A stretch of 64,000 bases of DNA from Akkermansiaceae bacterium (GCA_026421245.1 JAPKDJ010000001.1:110899-174898); one strand, 5' to 3'. Counted from the first letter of the stretch, positions 1-8,452 are shown. Notes: a model not told the origin generated them from the letters alone. Made by a program: numbers and translations.

Positions 1-113
1 GCCCGAAGAGTGCCGGTGGGAATGCGGATCTCGTGGGCCACGTCCTGGAGAGAAAGATCACGCTTTTCACGTTCTTTCTGAAGCTGTTCTCCTATGTCGG
101 ACCAATCGTTCAT
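1..113 (-). CDS. Helix-turn-helix protein, RodZ-like N-terminus (partial)
   Basis: Only the first 37 residues are in the window; the gene runs off the left edge. They begin MNDWSDIGEQLQKEREKRDL and continue with a phrase like that of the RodZ/YmfM-type HTH_25 domain (LSLQDVAHEIRIPTGTLR), in which a short DNA-binding-like helix-turn-helix sits at the extreme N-terminus. In RodZ relatives this domain is cytoplasmic and followed by a transmembrane helix, but that part is not visible, so a soluble transcription factor is equally possible. The ATG at 111-113 is the only sensible start. Confidence 0.6.
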   Translation of the reverse strand, partial: MNDWSDIGEQLQKEREKRDLSLQDVAHEIRIPTGTLR

Positions 114-199
114 CTGGGGGATTTACCTTGGAGCTACGTAAGGACAAGTGCAAGTCTCGCAACGAAGCAGCCGATTCTTTTGGGGGTTTAGGCGGGAAG

Positions 200-1099
200 T
201 CACTTTACTTGTTTCGTCAAGGTCATCATCGCGCGCGCGGGTGTGGCGGTGTGAAGGGTGATCAGGGTTTCCTGATCTTTGTCCTTCTTCGACTTTTTAT
301 TACCCATGTTGCCAATTAGGGCGACGTGACCGATGACATTTCCGCAGCTGTCGAGGACGGCGGACCCGCTGGATCCGGGAGCCCAGCGACTGCTGACATT
401 GAGTTTTAGCGCTCCCATGGCCTTGAGAGAGGAGTCGTTGTTTCCGCGTTTGGTGTCGTTCCAAAAAAAGCGATTCACGATCCCTTGCGAGAAATATTGT
501 CCTTGGTTGAGAGGTCGACTCAGGCAGAAAGCGGCATTGCCGGGGTGGACCTGGTCATTGAGAGCAAGGGGTTTGGTTTTTGCGTCAATCTTGATGAGGG
601 CACCATCGATTTTTTCATCGTTGGCAATAATCGTAGTGACAGGGAAGACTTTGCCGCTGTGATCGACTGCGATAAGGCCACCTTTGCGAATTTTTTCTCC
701 ATCCATCTTGATGACGTGGGCACAGGTTCCTAGGACGCCGTCGGATGTCAGAGCGTAGCCACCAGCGAGGTTGACGTGCCAGTTGTCACAATTTTGGCAG
801 AGGTAGGCCCAGCCGATTCGGTAGCCGCTTTCCTTGGCAAGCTTGGCGATCTTGGTCGGTGTGAGATTTTGAGATTTTGTAGGGGGGAGGTTGAGCGGAA
901 CCGGAGTGGGGAACTTTAGGGAGTTTTCGATTTTTTCGAGACTCATGAGTTTGCCTTCGCCAAGGAGCTTCTCCACTTGTTTGGAAATGGTGAGATCTTC
1001 GGTGCGAAGGCCGGTGCGTGACTGCTCAAAAATGGGCACTCCGGGAGCTTGGGCATGGATCGGGAGAGTCAGGGCGAAGGCAAGGAAAAGGAATTTCAT
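200..1099 (-). CDS. Secreted trypsin-like serine protease
   Basis: A 299-residue protein with a clear N-terminal signal peptide (about residues 1-16, ending AQA). The rest resembles a chymotrypsin-fold S1 peptidase: a His motif GTCAHVIK, an Asp-type motif KIDGALIKID and a Ser motif PGSSGSAVLD followed by GNVIGHVALIG. All three catalytic positions therefore seem present, although the serine motif is GSSGSAV and not the common GDSGGPL. No PDZ domain follows, unlike HtrA/DegP. It is probably periplasmic or exported. The substrate is unknown. Confidence 0.75.
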   Translation of the reverse strand: MKFLFLAFALTLPIHAQAPGVPIFEQSRTGLRTEDLTISKQVEKLLGEGKLMSLEKIENSLKFPTPVPLNLPPTKSQNLTPTKIAKLAKESGYRIGWAYLCQNCDNWHVNLAGGYALTSDGVLGTCAHVIKMDGEKIRKGGLIAVDHSGKVFPVTTIIANDEKIDGALIKIDAKTKPLALNDQVHPGNAAFCLSRPLNQGQYFSQGIVNRFFWNDTKRGNNDSSLKAMGALKLNVSSRWAPGSSGSAVLDSCGNVIGHVALIGNMGNKKSKKDKDQETLITLHTATPARAMMTLTKQVK

Positions 1100-1256
1100 G
1101 TGATAGAGAAGCGAAGGAAGAAGGGAGATTTGTCACTGAGAATGAGATTCATGAACCTCAGAGAGTCGAGGATGGCACGAGAGAGGCATTGTTTCAATCC
1201 GACTTTGGTGGGTTTAGTTTGTTGCCCCATAGTCATTGTCAATTGTGTGTGAAGGA

Positions 1257-1282
1257 GGGCGGATCTTCGGATCCTCCCTTTT
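1257..1282 (+). terminator. UUCG-capped hairpin with T-run
   Basis: A nine-pair stem with one mismatch (1257-1265 with 1270-1278) is closed by a TTCG tetraloop and followed by TTTT on the plus strand, the shape of an intrinsic terminator. No convincing plus-strand gene lies upstream, since 200-1099 is coded on the other strand. It may end a small RNA or belong to a lost gene. The remainder of the 1100-1496 gap holds no gene I can support. Confidence 0.45.
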
Positions 1283-1287
1283 GCAGC

Positions 1288-1413
1288 CTAGTCTTACCAT
1301 TCGTAGAGATTAAGTCCAACGCAGGCAAAGGATCTACTATCAAGTTCATCTTTGAAAAGCCGCTCATTTCTTTGTTCGGCCTGAAGCCGGGCGAAAGTTC
1401 CCTGGAAAGCTGA
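1288..1413 (+). pseudogene. Possible histidine-kinase C-terminal remnant
   Basis: One plus-strand frame reads LPFVEIKSNAGKGSTIKFIF and then runs to a stop at 1413. The VEIKSNAGKGSTIKFIF phrase looks like the end of a HATPase domain, where V-x-S-x-x-G-K-G-[ST]-T-F is typical. Nothing upstream in any plus frame looks like the rest of a kinase, so if real this is a decayed tail. The match is short and could be chance. Confidence 0.25.
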
Positions 1414-1496
1414 GTAAAGAACGTCCGGGGAGAGTTCTTCCGATGGTGAATTGTCGAGATTGGAAGAGAAATGTGGTGAAGATCATCTAGTTCCTT

Positions 1497-1739
1497 TCAC
1501 CGGGGGAAGTCACCTTGATCGATCTGGGTGAGGCGATACCCCGATCTGTCGGAAAGGGTCATTTGTCCCCATGAAAAGTCGAGGCCTGTTTTGTCGCTAG
1601 TGGCTCCGCCTCCGTAGAGAAATCCGAATCGGGCGGGATTGAAAGTGAGGGGTGAACGGGTTTCGCCCGGGGAGGGAGCTGGGAGCGCGGCGAAAGCTGT
1701 CTGCGCGCAGCAGGCAATAAGGAGAAAAAAGCGGGACAT
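1497..1739 (-). CDS. Small secreted protein, unknown function
   Basis: An 80-residue reading frame starting at ATG with a signal peptide of about 17 residues (MSRFFLLIACCAQTAFA). The mature part of about 60 residues is Gly/Ser/Arg-rich, contains FGFLYGGGATSD, and has no cysteine. No family recognised. It lies between remnants of other genes, so it may be a truncated relic and not an intact gene. The signal peptide is the main reason to list it. Confidence 0.4.
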   Translation of the reverse strand: MSRFFLLIACCAQTAFAALPAPSPGETRSPLTFNPARFGFLYGGGATSDKTGLDFSWGQMTLSDRSGYRLTQIDQGDFPR

Positions 1740-1804
1740 TTCTTAGTGTGGATGCATTTTTGAGATGAGGTTTTTTTGGAACGATCGCTCCGATCATCAC
1801 CTAG

Positions 1805-1969
1805 AATGGCGCGGGTGACGTGACCTATTCGCTGCAATCTTCGGCTGATCTGCTGATCTGGAACAGATTGATGGTCAACAAACTGACCATCGAGAACAAC
1901 CGCATCTACAGTTTTCTGATTCCTGCGGGACACCCTGAAAAAAGTTTTTTCAGGCTGGTTCCAAACTAG
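1805..1969 (+). pseudogene. C-terminal remnant of a large secreted protein
   Basis: After a stop at 1802 the plus frame reads NGAGDVTYSLQSSADLLIWN and ends FFRLVPN before a TAG at 1967. This resembles the C-terminal sorting/repeat tail common on very large exported proteins of Verrucomicrobia, where a 'Y-x-L-x-x-S-x-D-L-x-x-W' strand is followed some 35 residues later by 'F-[FY]-R-L' at the end. No start codon with a plausible N-terminus exists, so it reads as the last stub of a deleted gene. Family resemblance is from memory of the motif, not from a search. Confidence 0.4.
1934..1954. repeat. Near-perfect 21-base inverted repeat
   Basis: Two 10-base arms (CCTGAAAAAA and TTTTTTCAGG) flank a single central base. 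It lies about 30 bases beyond the stop of the minus-strand RlpA-like gene and inside the plus-strand remnant, so it might act as a hairpin ending minus-strand transcription. There is no separate T-run beyond the stem. Confidence 0.35.
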
Positions 1970-1985
1970 GAACGAATTTAACCCG

Positions 1986-2792
1986 CTAGCGATTGTTTTT
2001 GAAGTTTTGGTCTCTCAACTTCCTTAGGTGGTCCATATAGCGGGATCGTTCGGCGAGATCGACATCGACTTTGGGATTAACAAAGGGATTGTTGGTTCCA
2101 AGTTTTGACCAAGCACCACCTTTCGGAACTCTGGAGAATTCGATAAAGCGCCAGTGGACCGTGGCTTTATTTCCGATGCCAAGGTAGTCGCGGATGGCGG
2201 GAGAGATATCGATGCCCGCGCCCTGGTTATTGGTGTTTTTAGGGCGTTTTTGTCCGAAGACATATTGCCAATCGTTGGTGACGAAGGGGCCGCAATCCTC
2301 CCATTGTCCATAACAAACCTTGCGGGTGTAAGGGCAGTAAATCTGGATCCATCGTCCCTTGCAAACTGATGTGCCGGGGGAGCTTACCACCCGGTTCCAC
2401 CAGGGGATGACGCGGGCCGCCTCCGGTTTGTGCATTTTGTGATTCAGGCAATCGTTGTAAGGAAGGGCAACGTAGAAGGGGTTTTGACCTGGGATCAATC
2501 CGGTCGGGAGATATCCGGTGCGAGCCTTGGGGTCGGGATTGTCGTAGCCCCCAAAGTTTTTTTGCCAGTTTTGGTCCCAGGAAGATTTGTTATTGGGAGT
2601 GGGATTGTTGGAGGTCGGCTTCTCGCCGATCCAGAAAACAGTTGCGGTGATGTTCTTTTTCCAAGGGTAAACGGCGGTCTTCTGAACCTTGAAGGGATCC
2701 TTGGGAGCAGGCACCACGGTAATCTTTGAGCCGTTCTGGGCTGAAGTAAGGGAGGGGAAGCAAATCAGGAGCAAGGAAAGACGTTTGATCAA
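1986..2792 (-). CDS. Secreted RlpA-like double-psi beta-barrel protein
   Basis: 268 residues starting at a TTG codon, with a signal peptide of about 18 residues (MIKRLSLLLICFPSLTSAQ). The middle and C-terminal half carry patterns of a double-psi beta-barrel as in RlpA and expansin-like proteins: YGQWEDCGPFVTNDWQYVFG, then NNQGAGIDISPAIRDYLG, where the aspartate in GIDIS is the conserved DPBB aspartate, then VHWRFIEF. Four cysteines in the region may form disulfides. RlpA relatives bind or cleave denuded peptidoglycan; whether this one has lytic activity cannot be told. The N-terminal third is unassigned. Confidence 0.55.
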   Translation of the reverse strand: MIKRLSLLLICFPSLTSAQNGSKITVVPAPKDPFKVQKTAVYPWKKNITATVFWIGEKPTSNNPTPNNKSSWDQNWQKNFGGYDNPDPKARTGYLPTGLIPGQNPFYVALPYNDCLNHKMHKPEAARVIPWWNRVVSSPGTSVCKGRWIQIYCPYTRKVCYGQWEDCGPFVTNDWQYVFGQKRPKNTNNQGAGIDISPAIRDYLGIGNKATVHWRFIEFSRVPKGGAWSKLGTNNPFVNPKVDVDLAERSRYMDHLRKLRDQNFKNNR

Positions 2793-2897
2793 GATGACTG
2801 GAGACTAGTGGAATTTTACGAGATTTCCAGCGTGGACTGTGACGAGGTCTGTGCTTGCAGGCATGGCGGCGGGACGTGAGACTGAGGGCAGATCAAA

Positions 2898-3809
2898 ATG
2901 CGCTGCTTTTACTCGTCAGAATTCTACCTCGAACTGCCAGACGGACATCCTTTCCCGATGGACAAGTTTGAGATCTCCAAGGATATGTTGGTGGGCAGCG
3001 GGATCGTGAAAGGGGAAGACATTATTGAGGTGCAGGCGGCAGAAAACCACGTACTGAAACGGGTTCACGATCAAGACTACCTTTCTAAGATTTACTACGG
3101 CCAGCTCGACCGTAAAGAGCAGATCCAGCTTGGGTTGCCATTGACTCCGAAGTTATACCAGCGGAGTGCCACGGAGGTCGAAGCGACGAGGCAGGCGTGT
3201 CATGCGGCCTTGCAAGATGGCGTGGCCGCAGTGTTGGCGGGGGGCACCCATCACTCGTTTCAAAACCGGGGAGAGGGATATTGTGTTTTCAATGACATCG
3301 CAATTGCGATCCGCGATCTGCAGGTTCATCGGCCGGGCATCAAGATCATGGTGGTGGATACGGATGCGCATCAGGGGAACGGGACGAACAGTATTCTAGG
3401 AGATGATCCGAATGTCTTTACTTACTCGATTCATGTCGGGCGGAATTTTCCGACCCGAAAGGTGAACGGTTCTATGGATGTTGAGACGGTGCGCTACGTA
3501 GAGGGAGAGATGTATCTCAAACAGCTTTTCACGACCTTGGCGGCGGCGTTGGATGTCTTTTCACCGGACCTGGTGATTTGGATTGCGGGTGCGGACAATC
3601 ATCGCAACGACCGCATGGGGCAGATGTTGCTTGATTTGAAGGATTTCATGAGACGCGATGAGGTGATCTTGAGGGCGTTTTTAGGCAACCGTATCCCGGT
3701 GGCCATTCTTTATGGAGGTGGCTACAATCGGCAGGCGGAATACACTGCGAAGATTCACCGCAACACGATAGCGACAGCCGCAAAGGTGGTGAGGCAGTTG
3801 GGGCAATGA
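2898..3809 (+). CDS. Histone deacetylase-like amidohydrolase
   Basis: 303 residues of the HDAC/AcuC/acetylpolyamine amidohydrolase superfamily, zinc enzymes that remove acetyl groups from lysine or polyamines. The tandem histidines are H118-H119 in GGTHHSF, zinc ligands are D156 and H158 in VDTDAHQGNGT and D233 in AGADNHRND, and the active-site tyrosine lies in YGGGYN. Full length, cytoplasmic, no signal peptide. Its stop overlaps the start of panE (ATGA at 3806-3809), so the two are translationally coupled. Since bacteria lack histones, the likely substrate is an acetylated small molecule or protein such as acetyl-CoA synthetase; acs is present at 18236-20194 but not linked. Confidence 0.9.
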   Translation: MRCFYSSEFYLELPDGHPFPMDKFEISKDMLVGSGIVKGEDIIEVQAAENHVLKRVHDQDYLSKIYYGQLDRKEQIQLGLPLTPKLYQRSATEVEATRQACHAALQDGVAAVLAGGTHHSFQNRGEGYCVFNDIAIAIRDLQVHRPGIKIMVVDTDAHQGNGTNSILGDDPNVFTYSIHVGRNFPTRKVNGSMDVETVRYVEGEMYLKQLFTTLAAALDVFSPDLVIWIAGADNHRNDRMGQMLLDLKDFMRRDEVILRAFLGNRIPVAILYGGGYNRQAEYTAKIHRNTIATAAKVVRQLGQ

Positions 3810-4729
3810 AGAGTTTTGCGATTGTTGGGGCTGGTGCTGTTGGGAGCTACTACGGTGGACGTCTGTCAGAGGCCAGACACGATGTGAGGTTCCTGATGCG
3901 GATGGACTGCGAGGTGGTGCGGAAAGTTGGTCTGACTGTTGAGAGCACCGATGGAGATTTTTTTCTTCCGGAGGTGAACTGCGCGAAAACGAGTGAAGAA
4001 ATAGGAAAGGTTGATGTTGTGATCGTGGCTTGGAAGGCGACTTCCAATGAGCACTTTGAAAAGGTGATCACGCCCCTGCTTCGTGATGATACGATCATTC
4101 TCACTCTACAGAACGGACTTGGAAATATTGAGACACTGGGAGAGCTTTTTGGGATTCGCCGGGTGTTGGGAGCAATGTGTTTTGTGTGTATCAACCGGCT
4201 TGAACCGGGGCGTATTCGTCACACCGCATGCGGAAACATCGTGATGGGGGAGGCCAATCCGGGAATGACTCCGAGATTGGAGGAGCTGGTGAAGATTTTT
4301 GAGAACGCCAAAGTAAAGAGCAGTGCGGTGGAGGATTTCGGCGAAGCCCAGTGGCGCAAGTTGGTTTGGAACATTCCCTTCAACGGGTTGTGTATCACTG
4401 AAGGGGGAATAGACACGGGCACTCTTCTGGCAATGCCGGATGGAGGGAAACGGGTGCGGGAACTGATGCATGAGGTGACCCGGATCGCGGGAGCTTTGGG
4501 CTACGAAATTGAAGACGAGTATATCGACTTTCAAATCGAACGCACCTATCCCATGGAGGCCTACAAGCCTTCCAGCATGTTGGATTATGTGAACGGTAAT
4601 CCGGTTGAGATCGAGGCGATCTGGGGTGAGCCGTGGCGCAGGGCTCAGGAAGCGGGGGTGGATTCGCCCAACCTGACGATTCTATACGGCCTGATCAAAT
4701 CAATGGTTGCGAGTCGAGTCAGCCACTAG
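3806..4729 (+). CDS. panE: 2-dehydropantoate 2-reductase
   Basis: 307 residues, the usual size for the ApbA/PanE ketopantoate reductase family, which reduces 2-dehydropantoate to pantoate with NADPH in pantothenate and CoA synthesis. The N-terminal Rossmann motif is FAIVGAGAVGSYYGGRL (residues 4-20). LTLQNGLGN and the central WRKLVWNIPFNGLC carry family-typical lysine/asparagine positions. It overlaps the preceding deacetylase by four bases and its last 11 bases overlap the convergent phosphatase gene. Some paralogues in this family act on other keto acids, so the substrate is inferred. Confidence 0.85.
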   Translation: MKSFAIVGAGAVGSYYGGRLSEARHDVRFLMRMDCEVVRKVGLTVESTDGDFFLPEVNCAKTSEEIGKVDVVIVAWKATSNEHFEKVITPLLRDDTIILTLQNGLGNIETLGELFGIRRVLGAMCFVCINRLEPGRIRHTACGNIVMGEANPGMTPRLEELVKIFENAKVKSSAVEDFGEAQWRKLVWNIPFNGLCITEGGIDTGTLLAMPDGGKRVRELMHEVTRIAGALGYEIEDEYIDFQIERTYPMEAYKPSSMLDYVNGNPVEIEAIWGEPWRRAQEAGVDSPNLTILYGLIKSMVASRVSH

Positions 4730-5222
4730 TGATGCCAAGCTCACCTTTGACGTAATCGAGGAGACCAGCGGAGCCGTCCTCGATGAGATCGGCGACAAGT
4801 TGGAAGCCTTCTTCTCCACCGTAGTAGGGGTCGGGAACTTCGGTGTGGTTGTGGTTGTGACAGAAGTCGGTGAACTTGCTGACTTTGGCACGGTCTTCCT
4901 CTGTTTTTGCGAGTTTGAGGATGTTGGCGTAGTTTTCGTCGTCCATAGTGAGGATGAGATTGAAGGTCTCGAAGTCGCGGACGCCGAACTGCCGGGCGGA
5001 TCCGGAGGTCTCGTATCCGCGCTGACGGATGGTCTTGGACATGCGGGAATCGGGTTTCTTACCCGAGTGAAAGCCGATGGTTCCGGCGGAGTCGCAATCG
5101 ATTCGGTCTGAAAGCCCACTCTCTTTGACGACGCAGCGGAAGACGTTTTCGCCCGCCGGCGAGCGGCAAATATTACCCATACAAACGAAAATAAGATTAT
5201 AGCGGTCTTTCACGAGACACAT
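4719..5222 (-). CDS. Low-molecular-weight protein-tyrosine phosphatase
   Basis: 167 residues with the P-loop CX5R signature near the start: VCMGNICRSP, catalytic C14 and R20. The general-acid aspartate is in DPYYGGEEGF near the C-terminus. Length and order fit the LMW-PTP family of cytoplasmic phosphatases acting on phosphotyrosine or phosphoarginine. The gene is divergent from the ABC transporter at 5261, with a short shared promoter region holding an inverted repeat, and convergent with panE. Substrate unknown. Confidence 0.9.
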   Translation of the reverse strand: MCLVKDRYNLIFVCMGNICRSPAGENVFRCVVKESGLSDRIDCDSAGTIGFHSGKKPDSRMSKTIRQRGYETSGSARQFGVRDFETFNLILTMDDENYANILKLAKTEEDRAKVSKFTDFCHNHNHTEVPDPYYGGEEGFQLVADLIEDGSAGLLDYVKGELGITSG

Positions 5223-5233
5223 GCTAAAACTCC

Positions 5234-5252
5234 GCCTGTTCCAATAACAGGC
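5234..5252. promoter_or_regulatory. Inverted repeat in divergent promoter region
   Basis: GCCTGTT and AACAGGC flank a five-base centre in the 38-base gap between the phosphatase start (5222) and the ABC ATPase start (5261). Its position within 12 bases of both start codons suggests an operator or a 5' leader hairpin affecting translation of either gene. No regulator is known. Confidence 0.35.
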
Positions 5253-5260
5253 AAAGAATT

Positions 5261-6232
5261 ATGAGTGACTATGTATTGGATCTATCAGGGATCCGCAAAA
5301 CTTATCGGGGAGGTGTTGAGGCACTGAAGGGGATTGATCTTCAGGTTCCAAGAGGGTGTATCTACGGGCTTTTGGGGCCGAACGGGGCCGGAAAAAGCAC
5401 GATGATCAAAATCCTCACCACCTTGATCCGGAAATCGGGAGGTGATGGCACGATGCTAGGAAAGCCAATTGGTGACCGGAGGACTTTACAGAAAGTGGGA
5501 TTACTGCCGGAGCATGCCCAGTTTCCGGATTATTTGACAGGCAGGCAGGTGATCGAGTTTACCGCGGGTCTCCAGGATGTCGCCGCATCCGAGGTCCAAA
5601 AAAGGACGGACACCTTGTTGGAGCTTGTCGATATGACGGAAGCGGAGGGGAGGAAGATGAAAGGGTATTCCAAGGGGATGAAACAGAGAATCGGGATTGC
5701 CCAGGCTTTGGTAAATGATCCTGAGATTGTCTTCCTGGACGAGCCGACCGATGGGGTTGACCCGGCGGGACGGCGCGATTTTCGATTGCTGATGAAACGT
5801 CTCCGCGAGGAAGGAAGAACAATCTTTATCAATACCCATATTCTTTCCGAACTCGAGCCCATCGTGGACCGGGTTGCCATTGTTTCTCATGGAGAACTAC
5901 TGGGTGAGGGGGTGCTCGATGACCTGAGGTCCCGGAAACCGGATTATCATGTTGAATATGAAGGGGCGCTTTCACCGACTACCCAGGCTTCGATGGAGAG
6001 TGGGGGACTGATCGTGAGTTCAGGTCTTATTACGATGTCGACCAGCAAGGCGGAAGATGTCCAGCCGGTCATTGATCAACTTCGAAGCGAGGGACTTGTA
6101 GTTTCGAGGGTGGAACGCAAGACACAGTCGCTCGAAGAGCTCTTTATGGGCTTTGTCGACCAATCAAACGTAGCAGTTCCTCCTCCAATTCCGGGTGCTC
6201 CTATTCAACCCTCTTTCCTTCCGCCGTCATGA
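5261..6232 (+). CDS. ABC transporter ATP-binding protein
   Basis: 323 residues. Walker A is GPNGAGKST at residues 39-47, the ABC signature is [15 protein letters not shown], Walker B is [13 protein letters not shown], and the switch histidine is in INTHIL. The C-terminal third after about residue 220 is an accessory domain typical of the NatA/CcmA/YhaQ type that pairs with a permease carrying the helices on a separate chain. The last 30 residues are proline-rich ([20 protein letters not shown]). It overlaps the permease gene by four bases. Direction and substrate (export of a lipid, peptide or ion) cannot be read from the sequence. Confidence 0.9.
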   Translation: MSDYVLDLSGIRKTYRGGVEALKGIDLQVPRGCIYGLLGPNGAGKSTMIKILTTLIRKSGGDGTMLGKPIGDRRTLQKVGLLPEHAQFPDYLTGRQVIEFTAGLQDVAASEVQKRTDTLLELVDMTEAEGRKMKGYSKGMKQRIGIAQALVNDPEIVFLDEPTDGVDPAGRRDFRLLMKRLREEGRTIFINTHILSELEPIVDRVAIVSHGELLGEGVLDDLRSRKPDYHVEYEGALSPTTQASMESGGLIVSSGLITMSTSKAEDVQPVIDQLRSEGLVVSRVERKTQSLEELFMGFVDQSNVAVPPPIPGAPIQPSFLPPS

Positions 6233-7350
6233 AACCTTATTTGACCATTCTACTCGATTCCTTCCGCATGTTGAAGGCTCGGGCCATCTTTTGGGTGACG
6301 CTCGGGATCTCCTTATTTGTGGCCTTAATCTATCTCTCGATCGGGTTCGACGAAAAGGGCATGAGTTTTTTCTTTGGGCTCTCCCATTTTGAAAGCGACA
6401 ACTTTAGGGCAGGAACCTCCGCATCAGAAACGCTCTACGTTGCGATATTCACGAAGTTGATCGCCGAGTATTGGCTCTCATGGATCGCGGTTCTTCTTGG
6501 TTTGATCTCTTGTGCTGCGATCTTTCCGGATGCCTTGAAAGAGGGTGCAGCAGGGATGATCCTGACAAAGAAGCTTTCGCGTATCCAGGTTTTCCTGGCG
6601 AAGTTCGTCGGAAGTCTTCTGTTCGTGACGATTCAGGTTGTGATATTTGTTGCGATTGTCTTTGTGGCAATGCGCTGGCGTCTCGGCTCATGGAACCCTT
6701 CGGTTTTTTGGTGCGTCCCGCTTATTCTTTTGGTTTTCACCTACCTCTACTCGTTCATGATGTTGATTGCGGTCAAAACCAAATCAGTCATGACCGCATT
6801 GATTCTGACTCTCGTTCTTTGGTTTGTCTCCAGCATCGTCGGGGTAATTGAAGGGCAGCTGTATGAGGGGATTCAAATGACCGAGATGATGGACGAGTCC
6901 CGCAGGGTGGTCGACCAGCAAGCTCAGGCCGCCCAAGTTCAAGTCATCCCCAATGGCGAAGAAGTCCCGATGGAGGAGGATCGAGATCCGGAAGTGGTCG
7001 AGGAATTTCCGGCCACTGAATCCGAGCGGTCGACGAGTTCCTCGACTTTAAAGTTGTGGCACAAGCGAATGGTGGCGGTTTATGCCGTCTTTCCCAAGAC
7101 TGGGAGAACCATGGAGGTGGCGGACCGCCTCCTTGTCATCAACGGCAAGAAGGGGATCGCGAAAGGAAGCTTTTCCGTGATTATGATGAGACTGGCGTTT
7201 GAAGGTGACGAAGGGGATGACGAATACCTAGAGGTAAGCGAGAAGAGTGCCGACCGGCATTCAACGGGCTATGCCATCGGGACGTCCTTGATCTTCGCGC
7301 TTGTGATGCTTGTCTTGGCGGCCTGGATCTTCTGTCGAAAGGAGATCTAA
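6229..7350 (+). CDS. ABC-2 type transporter permease
   Basis: 373 residues with about six hydrophobic segments: near residues 16-40, 75-95, 120-145, 155-180, 185-205, and a last one at about 350-370. Between the fifth and last helix lies a long, acidic hydrophilic loop (about 210-340, including VEEFPATESERSTSSS). The arrangement matches ABC-2-type permeases. It is the membrane partner of the ATPase encoded just upstream, with a four-base overlap showing coupling. The large loop between the last two helices is unusual for a minimal ABC-2 permease. Confidence 0.85.
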   Translation: MKPYLTILLDSFRMLKARAIFWVTLGISLFVALIYLSIGFDEKGMSFFFGLSHFESDNFRAGTSASETLYVAIFTKLIAEYWLSWIAVLLGLISCAAIFPDALKEGAAGMILTKKLSRIQVFLAKFVGSLLFVTIQVVIFVAIVFVAMRWRLGSWNPSVFWCVPLILLVFTYLYSFMMLIAVKTKSVMTALILTLVLWFVSSIVGVIEGQLYEGIQMTEMMDESRRVVDQQAQAAQVQVIPNGEEVPMEEDRDPEVVEEFPATESERSTSSSTLKLWHKRMVAVYAVFPKTGRTMEVADRLLVINGKKGIAKGSFSVIMMRLAFEGDEGDDEYLEVSEKSADRHSTGYAIGTSLIFALVMLVLAAWIFCRKEI

Positions 7351-7357
7351 GCGGAGC

Positions 7358-8413
7358 CTATTCCTTTGACTTTGCACACCGGAAGCCGGTGTGGTTTGCG
7401 GGGGCGAGGGACTCGGAGTAGTGGCGGGCACCGGGGCGGTAGCGGAGGCAGTATGAGGTGTGGCAGAGGAATGAGCCGCCTTTGGTGACATGGAGGAGGC
7501 TCAGCGGATGCTGTTTGCCAAAGACAATGGGAGAGGGCCAAGAGCCTCGTTGCAAGAACCAGTTAACTTCAGGTTGGCTGACTCCGTTTTGAGGGCCTGT
7601 GGGGTTTTTCTTGGGGTCTTTTTTGAAGATAGTGTAAGAATCCGGACGATAGAGGTCGGAGCAATGTTCCCAGGCATTTCCGGCCATGTCATAGAGGCCA
7701 TAGGGGTTTGCGGGGAAGGATTTGATGGGGGCGGAGCCTTGGAAGCCATCTTTACCAGTGTCTTTGTGGGGGAATTCTCCGGTGAAGACGTTTGCGAGCC
7801 ACTTTTCCCCGGGTTTGGATTCGTTCCCCCAGATGTAATCGAGGCCTTCTTTTCCACCCCGGGCAGCGAGTTCCCATTCGGCTTCGGTGGGGAGGCGCTT
7901 GTCGGCCCATTTGCAGTAGGCGTTGGCATCTTCCCAAGTGACGCAAACCACCGGGTGGTCGTCTTTCCCTTTGATGTCGGATCCTTTTCCGGTGGGATTC
8001 TGCCAGGAAGCACCCACTTCGAAGCGCCACCACTGCCACTCCGCGCCTTCGCCTTGCAGCTTTACTGCAGCGGGTGGACCCGAAAAGACGAGGGCGCCGG
8101 GCTTGAGGGCTTCGGGTGGAGCTTTGGGGAAGTCCTTGTCCGACCATCCACGTTCAGCCTGGGTTTTGTATCCGGTGGCTTCGACGAATTTGCGGAACTG
8201 GGCATTGGTGATCTCGTGTGTGTCAAGATAGAATCCATCGACGGTGACCTTGTGCAGCGGGCGTTCTTCGGGGTTGAAAGGAAGTTTGGGGTTCTCTTTG
8301 GTGCCACGGGTGTAGGTGGCCCCCTTAATCCAAGCCATGCCTTCGGGCGGAGCGTCTTTGGTGTCTGCATGAAGCAGCGAAATAAGAGGGAGGAAGAGAA
8401 AGAGTCGTTTCAT
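7358..8413 (-). CDS. Formylglycine-generating enzyme (sulfatase-maturating)
   Basis: 351 residues with a signal peptide (about 1-16). It has the FGE-sulfatase fold: PEGMAWIKGATYTRGT at the start, LDTHEITNAQFRKFV, HPVVCVTWEDANAYCKW, LPTEAEWELAARGG and GNAWEHCSDLY. Most relatives lack the catalytic cysteines, but here GGSFLCHTSYCLRYR has them (C317 and C322), matching the copper-binding active-site pair of human and actinobacterial FGE, so true conversion of sulfatase cysteine to formylglycine is likely. A CxPxR-type sulfatase lies at 28879-30294. Export by a signal peptide suggests maturation in the periplasm. Confidence 0.85.
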   Translation of the reverse strand: MKRLFLFLPLISLLHADTKDAPPEGMAWIKGATYTRGTKENPKLPFNPEERPLHKVTVDGFYLDTHEITNAQFRKFVEATGYKTQAERGWSDKDFPKAPPEALKPGALVFSGPPAAVKLQGEGAEWQWWRFEVGASWQNPTGKGSDIKGKDDHPVVCVTWEDANAYCKWADKRLPTEAEWELAARGGKEGLDYIWGNESKPGEKWLANVFTGEFPHKDTGKDGFQGSAPIKSFPANPYGLYDMAGNAWEHCSDLYRPDSYTIFKKDPKKNPTGPQNGVSQPEVNWFLQRGSWPSPIVFGKQHPLSLLHVTKGGSFLCHTSYCLRYRPGARHYSESLAPANHTGFRCAKSKE

Positions 8414-8452
8414 GAGGCTTGGTTTCTGAGAAGGGACACCTAAATTACGGCC

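Noticed and set aside
1018..1413. 131-residue plus-strand gene
   Set aside because: The first part is antisense to the protease gene and not protein-like; only the last about 40 residues resemble a kinase tail.
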